From: Ischnura elegans
Lineage: Eukaryota > Arthropoda > Insecta > Odonata > Coenagrionidae
Assembly: GCF_921293095.1 (NCBI RefSeq)
Contig: NC_060259.1
Coordinates: 48,403,812-48,467,811 of the forward strand
Length of the DNA: 64,000 nucleotides
Direction of reading: 5' to 3'
Part shown: positions 12,901 to 22,898 of the stretch, piece after piece
Position numbering within the stretch: the stretch's first letter is position 1
Layout of the letters: the number at the start of each line of letters is the position of its first letter
Notes under the pieces: generated by a model
Seen by the model: the letters and a program-made list of their open reading frames with translations, nothing else
Told to the model about the DNA's origin: nothing
Database searches by the model: none
Program-made: the position numbers and the translations under genes

Positions 12901-15637
12901 ACCAATAATAGCAATTAAAGGCTACTAATCAGATCAAAATTAAGCAAGAAAATCGTAATCTACTGATAAATGATGATAATTATTAACAAAATCAGATTTT
13001 AAACCAATTCCTCTTTTCCTATAAGAAACATAAATATTTGCCATTGCTTTATTGATAAACAAATTCTTTCATTCACAAATTTAAAAAATATAGAGCTATT
13101 CGGGAAGCTAATTAAGCAAGTATTCATAACTAAGCCTACATTTTAATAATGGCAGGGTAGAAGGAAAGATAAGACTCAATATAATAATACATTGCTGAAG
13201 AAATTTTTTGATCACTTCCACTGATTTTCCTATAATTTTAAAAGAATAATTGGTTGCTCAAGTAAATAACAGGTGAAAGTGAAAATAAAATGACATGCCA
13301 CATCATGAATATGACTCATATTGACTTTCAAATCCTCTCTGCACTTTAAAAGAATGTGCGGCCATTGCATGTGTATATGATTTTCATTTCATAACATGTG
13401 TGAATAAAAGGTTACTTTCCAAAGGGAAAGGGGGTAAAGAGCTTCGAACCCTCAAATTGGTTTAGAGAGAAATCTCACGAAGAAACCCTTCAAAATGACC
13501 CCCACTCAAATCCACCACCCTTCCGTATACCCTCTTCCACTTCAACCCCTCACACCAAAATAATGTTCTGGCAAAGACCTTCTTGAATTGTATTGGTACA
13601 CATACTGGGTGGGCTGAAGAGATTCTGATCCCCCTCCCCACACTAGGCATCAAAAACCAGACTCAATCTTTCATCCAGTAGTCACAGTCGTATAGTGACA
13701 GCAAAGCCTACATTATGGAGATTGCAGGAAATAAAATTTCTTGATGCACCACGGCTGATTTCATAGCAATCAAGGTTTCCAAGTTGCATGCAAGCTAGTC
13801 ATGAACTAGAAAATGGTTGACTATGTCTTGAGTTAAGTTGAAATTGTCTTGAGTACCAGGAAACCATATAAAATTAAGTGACTATAAAGTTTTATGAAAG
13901 ACGGCTCTATAGTCTTACAGCATTATTATTACAGCATTAGAATTATTCAATGCAAAAAGAAACACCCAAAGAAACAAGGTTTGAGGTCTTGTGAAACTTG
14001 CTGAAAGTCAAATGATGAAAACAATTAATACCCACTTTCTAGCTAGAGTCTTTCGTTCCTCAACAGTGTAGTCAAGAGCCCCAATCATTCCTTTCCCAGG
14101 ACTGGGCATAAATGCAATCAAAGCAAGTAGGGCTGTGCGTATAGACCATGATGGCTGCCAGGTTTCTGGATGATGACCCGAGATGCTGAGACATATGCTT
14201 TTATTAGTCTCAAACCTCCCATTGGGCTGGAAAGAAAAGTAGTTGTAAGCTAATTTACATTAAATATAATATAGTACGCATTATCCTCCTTTTGACACTC
14301 AGAAACTGCATTTAAAAGGGCCAAAAGATCAGTTTCACCAAAATTGAACAACTATTATAACAAAATTACCTAGTATATTTTCTTACTGTCAACGATATGT
14401 TGGAGGAATGTGGTATCTGTACAGAATTTGGTGCATAATAAACAGAGGCCCCAATGTTCAATTTGAAAAATTTTATTATTATTTGGTAAATGTCCATTCT
14501 GGACATTTACCGTATATTTTCTTATTGTCAACGATATGTTGGAGGAATGTGGTATCTGTACAGAATTTGGTGCATAATAAACAGAGGCCCCAATGTTCAA
14601 TTTGAAAAATTTTAGGCACCGAAACACATGCCAACACATTCAATACACACAATTGTCAAATATAAGCCCTCCCTCACCCAAAACTTCCGTTTTTTTAAAC
14701 TTGTAATAAAAGTAGAGGGTGGATATGAGCACTTTGTTTAACAGGTTAGTGAACACCCGTAATATAAGTACAACACTTTTAAAGTGTGCCTACTTCGCAG
14801 AATTGGGGAGGTTTATTTGGTAATAAGCATACATATTTATTCTCAAAAACTACCGATAGTACATTCACTGAAAATTTAACTTTCAGATATATCCACTAAG
14901 TTTATTTACCAGGAGTGGGAATGCCTTGATGACCCACTGTATACAAGCATTGCGAGAACCATTAGTCACGGGTTTGAGTGACAATGTGCATAAAAAACAC
15001 CCACATCTATTAACTCAAAATATAAGAAAATTGACAAAAAAGATAGGCCATTGAAATCACTAAATGACCGCTCTCTCTCCTATTAAGAGCAACTTAATAT
15101 ACTTCTCAACATGAACTAATGCAATTAATGCAAAACACACACAAGAGTGAAATGCGGGAAGCAACTGATAAAGCGGTGGTAATTTTGACAGCTATCTACC
15201 TAGGGGATGAAGCAATCTGGGAACACATCGTCCTAGCATCATCGAGCCCCGATTATAGCTATATAAAAAAAGAAATGAAGTGCATACGGTTAAGATAATT
15301 ATGTTTGGTGGCTTCATAGGGTACTCCGTAGGAAGAACAATTCGTCCGTGGTAAATTCCTCCTTCGAATTCTGTTGATGGTGGACCATTGATTGTAAAAT
15401 GCCATTCAAACAAATTATCCTCCAAAGGCTGGACAAAATATTCATCAGCAGGATCCTTCAGTTCAACAGCTTCTCTCATAAGTCGTTTAACCGCTGCATT
15501 AAAAACAATACTTTAAATTACATCTCTGACGAAGTAAACACCAAATCAAAACAAACGAAAATGGACGTCATCTTCCACATCATAAACACTGACGAAGTAC
15601 CTGGGCTTCTAGGATTGTAAATTGCTTGCGTCTCCAT
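3678..15637 (-). CDS. UBE2J1: Ubiquitin-conjugating enzyme E2 J1 (Ubc6-like), five exons
   Basis: The gene encodes a tail-anchored E2 that passes ubiquitin to substrates in ER-associated degradation. Exons in transcript order are 15601-15637, 15288-15493, 14036-14226, 12581-12689 and 3678-3944. All junctions are GT-AG and the phases join to 269 codons plus stop. The N-terminus (METQ...SPAVKRLM) and the blocks FEWHF, YHGRIVLPTEYPMKPP, NGRFE and ICLSISGHHPETWQPSWS match the UBE2J family. The catalytic cysteine is at about residue 93. As in this family, the usual HPN triad is replaced, here by PNG. The last 20 or so residues form a hydrophobic segment (SIIIALIALLVF) followed by RRIFLL, the ER tail anchor. 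The linker before the anchor is shorter than in the human protein (about 318 aa). Identification is very secure. An extra small in-phase exon in intron 4 cannot be excluded. Confidence 0.95.
4032..5947 (+). pseudogene. Decayed mariner transposon in UBE2J1 intron 4
   Basis: The left end CAAGGGTCATTCAGTAAG and the right end, read inward as CTGAGGGTGTTCAATAA, are matching mariner-type inverted repeats. A TA precedes the left end. Inside, a plus-strand frame starts MDRIEFQVVIKYLYLKERMP, the N-terminal helix-turn-helix of mariner transposase. Further on, IDEIWIHHYT matches the catalytic DE(T/I)W.HHYTP block. Frameshifts and stops, and the 633-bp element inserted just after that block, make it dead. 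It sits antisense to the host gene. Confidence 0.85.
4718..5350. mobile_element. TIR element nested in mariner, TSD CTACAC
   Basis: The element begins CAGGGTTCCCACTC and ends GAGTGGGAACCCTG, perfect 14-bp inverted repeats, flanked by CTACAC at 4712-4717 and 5351-5356. Both subterminal regions carry several copies of the motif TTCACGGTTTT. It interrupts the mariner frame right after the catalytic HHYT block. There is no coding capacity. The ends resemble hAT, but the duplication I see is 6 bp rather than 8, so the superfamily is left open. Confidence 0.82.
5948..8153. other. Intronic sequence, nothing recognised
   Basis: AT-rich part of UBE2J1 intron 4. I see no exon, RNA or transposon signature. 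Confidence 0.5.
8154..8528. mobile_element. MITE with about 90-bp inverted repeats
   Basis: The two ends, starting near CAGGGTAGAGAAAA on the left and CGGGGTAGAGAAAA read inward from the right, are inverted copies over about 90 bp. The match includes CCCTGGATAGCTGA and GTAGGAACCAAAATT. The middle is unique and non-coding. No convincing target duplication was found, so the superfamily is not assigned. It lies in UBE2J1 intron 4. Confidence 0.75.
8529..10619. other. Intronic sequence, nothing recognised
   Basis: Part of UBE2J1 intron 4. Short ORFs here show no family resemblance. Confidence 0.45.
10620..10805 (-). repeat. tRNA-derived SINE (family 1)
   Basis: Read on the minus strand, the head has a Pol III A-box-like GTGGCAGTGGGGTAA and a perfect B-box GGTTCGAATCC about 45 nt later, followed by CTGCCTGGGTAGGTGG and a tRNA-unrelated tail. 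A related copy lies at 11690-11905 on the other strand. The cloverleaf is not maintained, so this is a SINE and not a tRNA gene. Confidence 0.75.
11690..11905 (+). repeat. tRNA-derived SINE (family 1), degenerate
   Basis: It shares with the 10.7 kb copy the blocks GTGGGGTTAAGTCCTCCCC, ACCAAAGGTCGCAGG and the B-box region GGTTAGAACCCC, followed by a tail with CCTATCCAGGG. The B-box is mutated. It lies in UBE2J1 intron 4, antisense to the gene. Confidence 0.7.
11985..12225 (-). repeat. tRNA-derived SINE (another family)
   Basis: On the minus strand the head reads GCTTGGTAGACCAGTGGGTA (A-box region), then GGTCCTGGGTTCAAATCC (B-box). A body follows, containing CACCCAGGG... and CACCAGTGGC. It is unlike family 1 outside the promoter boxes. 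The left boundary is approximate. Confidence 0.65.
12581..12689 (-). CDS. UBE2J1: UBE2J1 exon 4 (linker, CPxCG)
   Basis: The acceptor TTAATTCTAG precedes 12689 and the consensus donor ACG|GTAAGT follows 12581. It encodes a basic linker beginning SRSWRCPICGDVSQLVG and ending TRTST. It contains a CPICG pair of cysteines. It ends in phase 0, matching exon 5. Confidence 0.9.
14036..14226 (-). CDS. UBE2J1: UBE2J1 exon 3 (catalytic cysteine)
   Basis: The acceptor CTTTCCAG precedes 14226 and the donor AGAAA|GTGGGT follows 14036. It encodes PNGRFETNKSICLSISG through LDYTVEERKTLARK. The cysteine of SICLSIS is the thioester residue by family homology. It ends in phase 2 and joins cleanly to exon 4. 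Confidence 0.93.
14373..14614. repeat. 139-bp tandem repeat, about 1.7 copies, with hairpin
   Basis: A unit starting GTATATTTTCTTACTG at 14373 recurs at 14512 with almost no differences, ending near 14614. At the junction (14485-14511) lies a perfect 12-bp inverted repeat, GGTAAATGTCCA, with a 3-nt loop. It sits in UBE2J1 intron 2. The near identity suggests a recent duplication. Confidence 0.85.
15288..15493 (-). CDS. UBE2J1: UBE2J1 exon 2 (N-terminal half of UBC fold)
   Basis: The acceptor TTTTAATGCAG precedes 15493 and the donor ACC|GTATGC follows 15288. The exon covers VKRLMREAVELKDP through NIIILT, with the core FEWHF and EYPMKPP motifs. Reading past the donor gives an unrelated sequence, so the longer open frame is intron read-through. 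Confidence 0.93.
15601..15637 (-). CDS. UBE2J1: UBE2J1 exon 1 (coding part)
   Basis: The ATG at 15637 opens METQAIYNPRSP and the exon ends at CCAG|GTACTT. The start is chosen because the residues match the family N-terminus and splice in phase 1 to exon 2 (codon G|CG, alanine). The intron that follows is only 107 bp. Confidence 0.9.
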
Positions 15638-15900
15638 TGCTTCAGAAATTCACTAACGTAATAGGTTAAATGGAATAAAATTTGGTCGACCACATCTATG
15701 CTATCATAACAATCATTGCTATTTGCTACCCTTTTCACTCCTGACTAGAATCCGAACTGCCATTTCCAAATTCGATTCCACTACAATCGACTGCCGATAT
15801 TGAAATCGATACAGCGAGGCACTTTCGATCTAAATTCCCATCGAGTGCATTTAGTTTCGCAACTCAGCACATTGCATACGAGCGCTATTATCGATGAGCT
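15638..15900 (-). promoter_or_regulatory. UBE2J1: Probable UBE2J1 promoter region
   Basis: This is the 5' flank of the first coding exon. There is no TATA box at a plausible spacing. Two 7-of-8 matches to the insect DRE/DREF motif TATCGATA occur (15804-15811 and 15889-15896), which would suit a TATA-less housekeeping promoter. This is inference from motif and position only. Confidence 0.35.
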
Positions 15901-16149
15901 GAAATATTCACCATTTTCGAATTGATGAAAACTACGGCCTTGCTGCTATCTTGAGCACGGAGCGTAAAGATATTGACTAATGGTTTATTTTAATTTAATT
16001 TTTAATTTTAATATTTATCGACGGACAATGCTGCCCTTTTACATGGAATACAGGGGCACAGAAAGATAATACATGAGGAAATGAAGGATACATAAGGAAG
16101 AATAAGCCTTACAGAAAAAAATCATTTATCAGTAAAAATATAAAAATAT

Positions 16150-16855
16150 AGAAGTACATTGGCGGCATTTATATAGGTACATTTGCGGAAAAAAGTAAGC
16201 GGCCAGGTATTACTTAAAGACGTCCTTTTGAAGTTTTTTCCTCGTAATGTTCTCATACAACCGGGAATTTTCAAACCACAAACCCCTTGTATCGGAAAAA
16301 ACATATCCGTCGCAGCATGACGTGTGAACGACCCAACTACGCATTCTCCGAAGTACGCTACGCCCAAGTCCCACCTAAAATGGAGTTCACCCTTGTTGGT
16401 ATGTTGTGAACACGGTCGACATATTGGGTATTGAGATTGCTCAAGAGCACAACCATTCCGGTGGTGTACAGTAGTGTCATGGTGCCCGAACGCTGTTCCG
16501 GCACTGGTTAATATAAGTCATAATAGTAAAATAACACTTTTATCAATTTTGTTGCCTCTAAATTTCTAATACATATGTAATTTCATAACCAAAAAAATGC
16601 AATAAAATTTAAATTATAACTTGTAATAAAAGAACACTCAGAGTAATATTTCACTTCTAAAAAAATAAAGGAAAGTGCGTTCCGGCAGTGCTAAATTTCC
16701 CATGACGTCATGGTTGGTGTAGTGGGTAAACTATCGTGCAATCGACCAGAGGTTCTACGTATGAAATCTCAGTGATGATTTTATGCTGCACACACATTAT
16801 GAACATTTTTCTGATCTTGAAAACTTCGTGAACCCCACCACTAGACCAAGAAGAC
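16150..16855 (+). repeat. Dispersed repeat R1, copy a
   Basis: This matches the copy at 54.9 kb over blocks such as CCTCGTAATGTTCTCATACA, CGACATATTGGGTATTGAGA and AACATTTTTCTGATCT. A tRNA-like head (GGTGTAGTGGGTAAACTATC) lies near 16712-16760. About 200 bp between 16490 and 16710 is absent from the other copy and may be an insertion. The ORFs predicted here (for example 16122-16367) are not genes. Confidence 0.65.
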
Positions 16856-17639
16856 ATTGCATGATTACATAAATACTGTAGACAGGATTCTCCATGCCTA
16901 TGGCTCCATTGACTCTCACCGGTCACAATAAATAGCGGCGTCCCAGTGGCTACGATACATGTTAACATACGTATTAGCCCGCAAGGGAAACGCTCAGCGG
17001 TAAATGTAATCGATTATTGCTAAAACTTAAGTTGTTAATAAATATTAAGCTCAATGACATAAATAATAGTAAAAAACGCAGTTAAACATTTACAAGTGAA
17101 ATATGCTACCTTCAAAACGATGTGCAATTACTCGTTACTGGGATACCACTCTAAAGTTCCATGACCTATTCGCGTCCGTGGCAATGTATTTTAATGATTT
17201 TCTTCTACGTTTGTTTTACATAAAACTACTATTCACATCCATTTTCATGATTTTCACTGAAAAATTTTATTCTAATAAATTTTACGAGGAAATTTTCTTG
17301 TAGACTTGCAACGTCTTATTTTTACCCGTTTTTTTCACACAGAAGCTTCCTTTGAATTATTTTATCTTCGCGTCGCAACACGACGCATTTCTAAGATGCA
17401 CATTCATTTGGTTTCCTTTTATGTTGCAATATGAGAATGTGGACACTAACAATGCAAGCCTATTTTTTGAATCATTGGAAAAGATCCGTTGAAATCTAGA
17501 GAGAGAAAAACATCACCTGCCACATGAGTACAAAATAATTTTTAGTAAGTACAGAAAAAAGTGAAAATTTCAGCGAAAGTCATGAAAATAATTGTGATAA
17601 GCAGGCTTCTGTAAAAGAAAAAGTAGAAAGAAATTGCGA

Positions 17640-17725
17640 AGAAAAAGCTCCGCAGACGGTACTCGATCTTAATACCTTGGTTGGGCATTGAACACCGTAG
17701 CCACTGGACCACGGCAATACATTCT
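17640..17725 (-). repeat. tRNA-like SINE head fragment
   Basis: On the minus strand, CCGTGGTCCAGTGGCTACGG followed by AAGATCGAGTACCGTC resembles a degenerate A-box/B-box pair. No cloverleaf forms. Confidence 0.4.
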
Positions 17726-17924
17726 CATTGAGTTCTTAAGGGGATTCAAAGACAAATACATTAACACCTACTGATCCTTGCGCCTTTAGTGACTAAAGTT
17801 GGAGTGCGAATTAATTCGCGGGGACCGGTTTCATAGTAACTAACGCTGCAACTGCTCCCTAGTGGAGCCTTCTATACATCCTCACATAGTAAATATAAAC
17901 TCTATGCATTGTTATGTAATTCTT

Positions 17925-18780
17925 ACGCGCTGATTTATTTTTTGAAATTCAACTCCTACCTTGCATTGGCATTTAGTCAGTTGACTGTAGAGTGAATTTT
18001 GACTACTTTTCCCGCGTCGTCCAGCCCCGCTTCAGTTCCCGTAACCAGTGACAACTTGCCCATAAGGACTCTCTGCATCAAAATCTTTAAATCATACTGC
18101 ATTCAAGAAGCAACGCCAACAACGCAATCAAAGGTTACATCTGCAATAACAAAGCGCGCGCATTCTAGTAGTGTTTGTTGCCTAGTGGATGTCAGTGACA
18201 CTCCCCTCCCTCCTCAGGTGTTACAAGTATCATTCCTGCCTAAATTATTGCAAATACTGTGTAGAATTTACAAAAAACGCATTATGATTGCAAAACGAAC
18301 AATGGAAGTGTATTGTGGGCATATCCGCGCGAAAAATGTAGGCGCTAAAACGTAAAGTTATGTATTATCGTTTTTATTTGCAAAATATCGCAACAAATAT
18401 ATTTTTATTCCGCAAGATCATTGATCAGTACAATCGAGACTAAGCCGATACGTATGACCGAGAGTCTACTGCATTTAGTATTTATTAATCAAGCTTTATT
18501 AGGAAAACTAGGTAATTTTGTTGAAAAAAACGGAGCATATGGCATCACAAAATTTAATACCTAGATTGCACTACAAAATCACTAAAATGCGCAAAATATT
18601 TAAAAAAATTTGACCCCCCGGTGGAGTGCGCCCCTCCCAGCATTTGACTCACGAGCCACCACTACCCGTAACCGTTAGCCGCATGTATGTACGATGCATC
18701 ACGGCCTGGGCCTTCTCCCACATTCAAGGGGCAACTCCTCGCACTTCCTCAGAGCTGAGCGAAGGCTGAGTATCGAGCCC
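17925..18780 (+). repeat. Dispersed repeat R1, copy b, split by a hAT element
   Basis: The 3' half of the repeat seen at 55.4-55.6 kb is present here (GTCAGTTGACTGTAGAGTGA, then TTAGCCGCATGT...ATGCATCACGG), interrupted between 18045 and 18673 by a hAT insertion. Removing the insertion and one 8-bp duplication restores collinearity with the other copy. Confidence 0.75.
18046..18664. mobile_element. hAT-type element with exact 8-bp TSD
   Basis: A 619-bp insertion begins CAGTGACAACTTG and ends CGAGCCACCACTA. Both sides are flanked by CCCGTAAC (18038-18045 and 18665-18672). The ends are short, imperfect inverted repeats. The 118-aa ORF crossing its left border (17999-18355) is therefore chimeric and not a gene. 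No transposase motif was seen. Confidence 0.8.
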
Positions 18781-21664
18781 CCTCCAAAAAATGGATTTTC
18801 AATCTCGAAATTACGGCGTCTCTGAAAAGCTTTCATCAGAAACATCGAGAAGATGATGGCGGGAGCAGAATTTCAGAATTGTGTTTTAATGTTCCGACAA
18901 AATGTATATTAATAATTACTAAAATTATGTATAAATATTCCATTATATATAAATATTTGTGCCATTGCCATTAAATAGTTACGTCATTTCGAAGCTTAAG
19001 ATGTATTTTACCGTTGGCGTTGTCGGTCCTTACCTTCAGATTGCAATAATTTGTACCGCTCGACCAATTTTCTATAAATTTCGCGACAAAAATGCGGTGA
19101 CAACACAATTACTTTTATTTGCATATCAATTTATCACATCAGCTTAGTAACCCATTTATATGCGCGGTGGGCGACAACACATTTAGAGGCCGACTTAAGG
19201 ATCCTCTTTTGTAATATTCATGATAGTTTGTGTAAAATCTGTGAAACGCTTTTTCATAGCTCGGAGTAATTTTTGACGAAGCGCGCAGCATTGTATTTTA
19301 CTTCGTTCATGGATTAAATCTTTCTTCTCTCGATTCCATTGGCTCGCAAAGAATAAAAGATGCGACCGAAGGGCAGCTAAATAACAAAGAAACTATCGAT
19401 TTTTCGGCCTGTCAACAGCAGGTGGCTGTTAATAACGCATTTATACAAGGAACTCTAACGATTTAGCTTATTATAGTGGAAAAATAACGCGTTCACCAAT
19501 AAAAATGATGGTAGTTCAGTTATCTAAGTTTTTTCCTTAACACACATTTTTCGCACATTCAGTGAAACTTCGACATAGATCTTACAATCAAAGAACAACA
19601 AATATCTTACTCGGCAGAGTTTTAACTATCAACATGAATAGAATTAGACTATTTTATTAATATATCACTCTTTTTACAGTATTAATTCTCTTCGCTTAGT
19701 TACTTGTCATTTTCACCTCATTCTTATTTGATGCATAGTGATTTAAAAAAAATCCTCTTTCATGATTTTGACTACCTGTGCCTAGCATTTGAGTCATTGG
19801 TAGGAATTTAGACCGCTCTCTTTGTTACACCGAAAGACAATTGTGACAATTAAACTTAAGTTTTATTAAAGATGATGTCGTGTGTTTTATAAAAATAATA
19901 ACCTCGTTAATTACACTGAGGAACAATCAATGTGTTGTCCTTGATCTTAGACTGGTTTTTAACTACCTTTTAGCCTCTGGGTACGAAAATAATCTCAGTT
20001 TTTATATGTAAGGTAAATTTTTTAAGCTATAGGATAACCTCTTTTTGCATTATATGTCATACAAATTTTGTACTGGAAGGAATTTAAATGGAAATCTCAC
20101 CTTTTATACTGACCATAGAGAATGATTACTTATGAATGGTTTCGTACCGATGAATGCATTTTTACATATTTAGTTTTAGTTTACCGATACGTGTGAATTG
20201 ACAACAAAATATCAGTGTATGTTAACCGCTCAACTCTGAAGCTCCTCACGAGCGAATTTTGGGCTATGTGCCTGTGTCTAACTATAGTATCTCCTGCATT
20301 ACTAGACAAATACTCACCTGCCGCTGGCCTCATACAGCGTCATTTACCCGGCAGCAGTCGGATAAGGTAAATGCCAGCTAATTGAAGAGCAATGATGCCT
20401 CTTGTGATCGACGCTCAATTTCGCAGAGATTGGTCACATTCATGCAAGATGTAGTGAGAAAACTTGATGAGGTAGAATAAAACTAATTACATTTTTGATA
20501 TCAGCATGTCTATTTTACCCTAAAACAGCTCAGAAATTGAAATTGTGTTAAAGTCGTTCTCCAGTGTTATTTTCTGATTTAAAAATGCTAAGAATAAGTT
20601 AATTGAAAAACAATGGATTAGCAAGTGATTCAGTGAAAATTAATGAGTAGAGGTTTAAAAACAATTATTTGACTTAAAGATTCGCATAGGGAGATTAAGG
20701 TGAGATTCCTCGGTCAGGTCAAATGATTTTTTGCAGCAAACCCTTTTCTGAATTGATGTTGAGTTTGAAGAAACAATGAGGGCGATATTTCTGAATGACA
20801 ATATTCTTAATTAGCAAACCAGAACCATTGTACGTTAAGAATTGTGAGATGAAGAGCTCCTACAGCTGTAACTTACTCTGACAATTGAAAAACTGTTACT
20901 TATTTTAACCTTTGGACTATCAAAATGACTTTAACTACGAGTGGTTGCAACTATGACTGGTTATCTGGTGAGAATTGTAGTCAGTATCAGCAGAATTATT
21001 ACTTAACGGAGATTTTACAGTATTTAGCCCAAAGTACACGAAGATACAACCAATGCTACCTCCCCTGTTCATTTCCTCTTCATTATGAATTTGTTTAGAC
21101 ATAAATTTATTAATATATACAGAGGCATCATTTTAATAACCTGATGCGGTTAAAAAATTAAAAAAAGTGTGACTACTTCGGGCTCAACCCACCCGAAAGA
21201 AAACACTCCAAAGGACCAGCGTGTGCGTGAACGTGAGTTTCCTCAGTTTATTCCATTCGATAATCTTAATTTCGATTGGGCTTTTGCTCCTGGAGTTGAA
21301 TTCCAGCTGCGGCTCCTCAGTCGCGTCCGCGTCCGTCCTCGTCGGCTCTTGGTGCCGTGAGGAGAATGGATGCAAGTCGCTTTACGTGCCAATCTCCCAA
21401 GTTTTTACTGACCTGGCCCCATCGAGTTAAGTGGAGCTCCTGAGTGTCTACATATTATTGAAAGCGATAGTACACATAGAGACTCACAAGCTAAAATTCT
21501 TGGGGAATAAGCTCAAGAAGAGCGGGTCAAGATGTATAGTGAGACAAGATAGGTGCGGATAGCGCTATTTCGGCCTTCAAGAGGCCCTTTTCAACGCGAA
21601 GTACTATTCTTCAAAACAACTCAAGGTTGAATTGATAGGCAAGTGTGATCATCGCTAGAATATA
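18781..21664. other. Intergenic sequence, nothing recognised
   Basis: AT-rich sequence. A more GC-rich island at about 21170-21430 gives overlapping ORFs on both strands, but none resembles a protein family and no splice context supports them. Confidence 0.45.
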
Positions 21665-22075
21665 TTGGGGATGGCAATCGAAACTAAACGAAAGTAAAAA
21701 CCAGTAAAATTTCAATAGTTTCGTTCAGCCTACCGCCATTAGATGCATGGGCTCTCATATTTTGACCACGAACAGGAGAACGGTGAAAGCAGACTGGCCA
21801 TTCGATCTTTTAGCTCAACGTTTTGACCTCTGTACACGCATGTCACTCGCAATGGGTGCAAACTATTACCTCTTTTCGCTGCCCAATCAACTTCTGGGAT
21901 CGAAACTTAACTAAGAGAAGCGGAGTTTCGATTAATTTAGTTTCGTTCCCGGGAGTAGGTCGAAACTAAACTCCTTGGTGATTTAAATTTCGTGCGGGAA
22001 CGAAACTAAACCCAGGCCTCGTATTTTCGTTTCCCTCCGGGCCGAAACGAAACATTTTCGTTTCTCTTCACTTGC
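21665..22075. repeat. Cluster of degenerate GAAAC/GTTTC motifs
   Basis: The motifs CGAAACTAAAC, TTTCGTTTC and GAACGAAACTAAAC recur in both orientations about ten times in 400 bp. There is no regular period. This may be a decayed satellite or the body of an unknown repeat. Confidence 0.5.
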
Positions 22076-22390
22076 CGTCTCTGGAATAAATAGGGAAAAT
22101 GAATTTGGGGGAGTACGGGCGTAACATATTGGTGGGCTGCAAAGTTGGTGGGTGACCGGGGAAGGGAAGAGGGGGAAGGGAAATGGTTAGTGACCATTGA
22201 AGAAATGAGAAGTGGATCAGGGAGGGAGGTTTTGTGTAGTATGTGGAAAAATCCGTTGACGGTTGGAAATGAAATTTTGAAACAACTCTTTCAAGAGAGA
22301 GAAATGGCAGGAATTGGGGACAGGTTTCGAGTAATTGCAAAGTAATTTACCTTTTTCTATTAAAATGAAGAATCTCTCGAATGCATCTAA

Positions 22391-22578
22391 AGGCCGCTAT
22401 ACACGGTGAATGATCATGCTGAATGATCCCGTGATCATTCACAGGGTCATGCCAGCAAAATAGAACATGTTCTAATTTTCACTGAATAATCATGCGCACG
22501 AAGGTTTATTCGCGAATTGTTCTGTCATACACGGTGAATGATCATGCGAATGAAATCATACGCCGTGTATAACGGCCT
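22391..22578. mobile_element. PIF/Harbinger-type MITE, TSD TAA
   Basis: The ends AGGCCGCTATACACGG and CCGTGTATAACGGCCT are inverted repeats, flanked by TAA at 22388-22390 and 22579-22581. The 3-bp TWA target is typical of PIF/Harbinger. The inside holds further copies of GTGAATGATCATGC. The element is 188 bp and non-coding. Confidence 0.85.
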
Positions 22579-22639
22579 TAACAGATTGTTTGGAGTACTT
22601 TTTAATAGTTTTAAGTTTTCTTCTTCCATATCTTCCATA

Positions 22640-22898
22640 CAGTGGCGTAACTATGGTGGTGATGGGGGAAAAGACCCCCCCAAAGCCTCAGAAAAATAAA
22701 AAAATATTTGAAACTCATGTTTAGTTTCGACATATGATAACTGGGTCTGCTTAAAGTTAAATATAATTTATTAATGATGTAAAATGTATTTCCAGGCATG
22801 TCATTTTTCAAAAATTTCCCCGGACCACCCGTTACGTGGGGGTGTCGAACCCCCAGGCCTCCCCATCCCTCCAAAGCATATTCCTAGCTACGCCACTG
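22640..22898. mobile_element. hAT-type MITE (CAGTGGCGTAGC family), copy 1
   Basis: The ends CAGTGGCGTAACTA and TAGCTACGCCACTG are inverted repeats, with G-rich and C-rich subterminal tracts as in the copies at 48.2 and 61.7 kb. No target duplication remains at this copy. Confidence 0.75.

Noticed and set aside
14370-14639. 89-aa minus-strand ORF with internal duplication
   Set aside because: It is generated by the 139-bp tandem repeat in a UBE2J1 intron.
17999-18355. 118-aa ORF as a gene
   Set aside because: It crosses the left border of a hAT insertion with an exact 8-bp duplication.
21665-22075. GAAAC repeats as interferon-response-type elements
   Set aside because: Insects lack the IRF system, and the spacing is irregular. 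Resemblance is probably coincidental.
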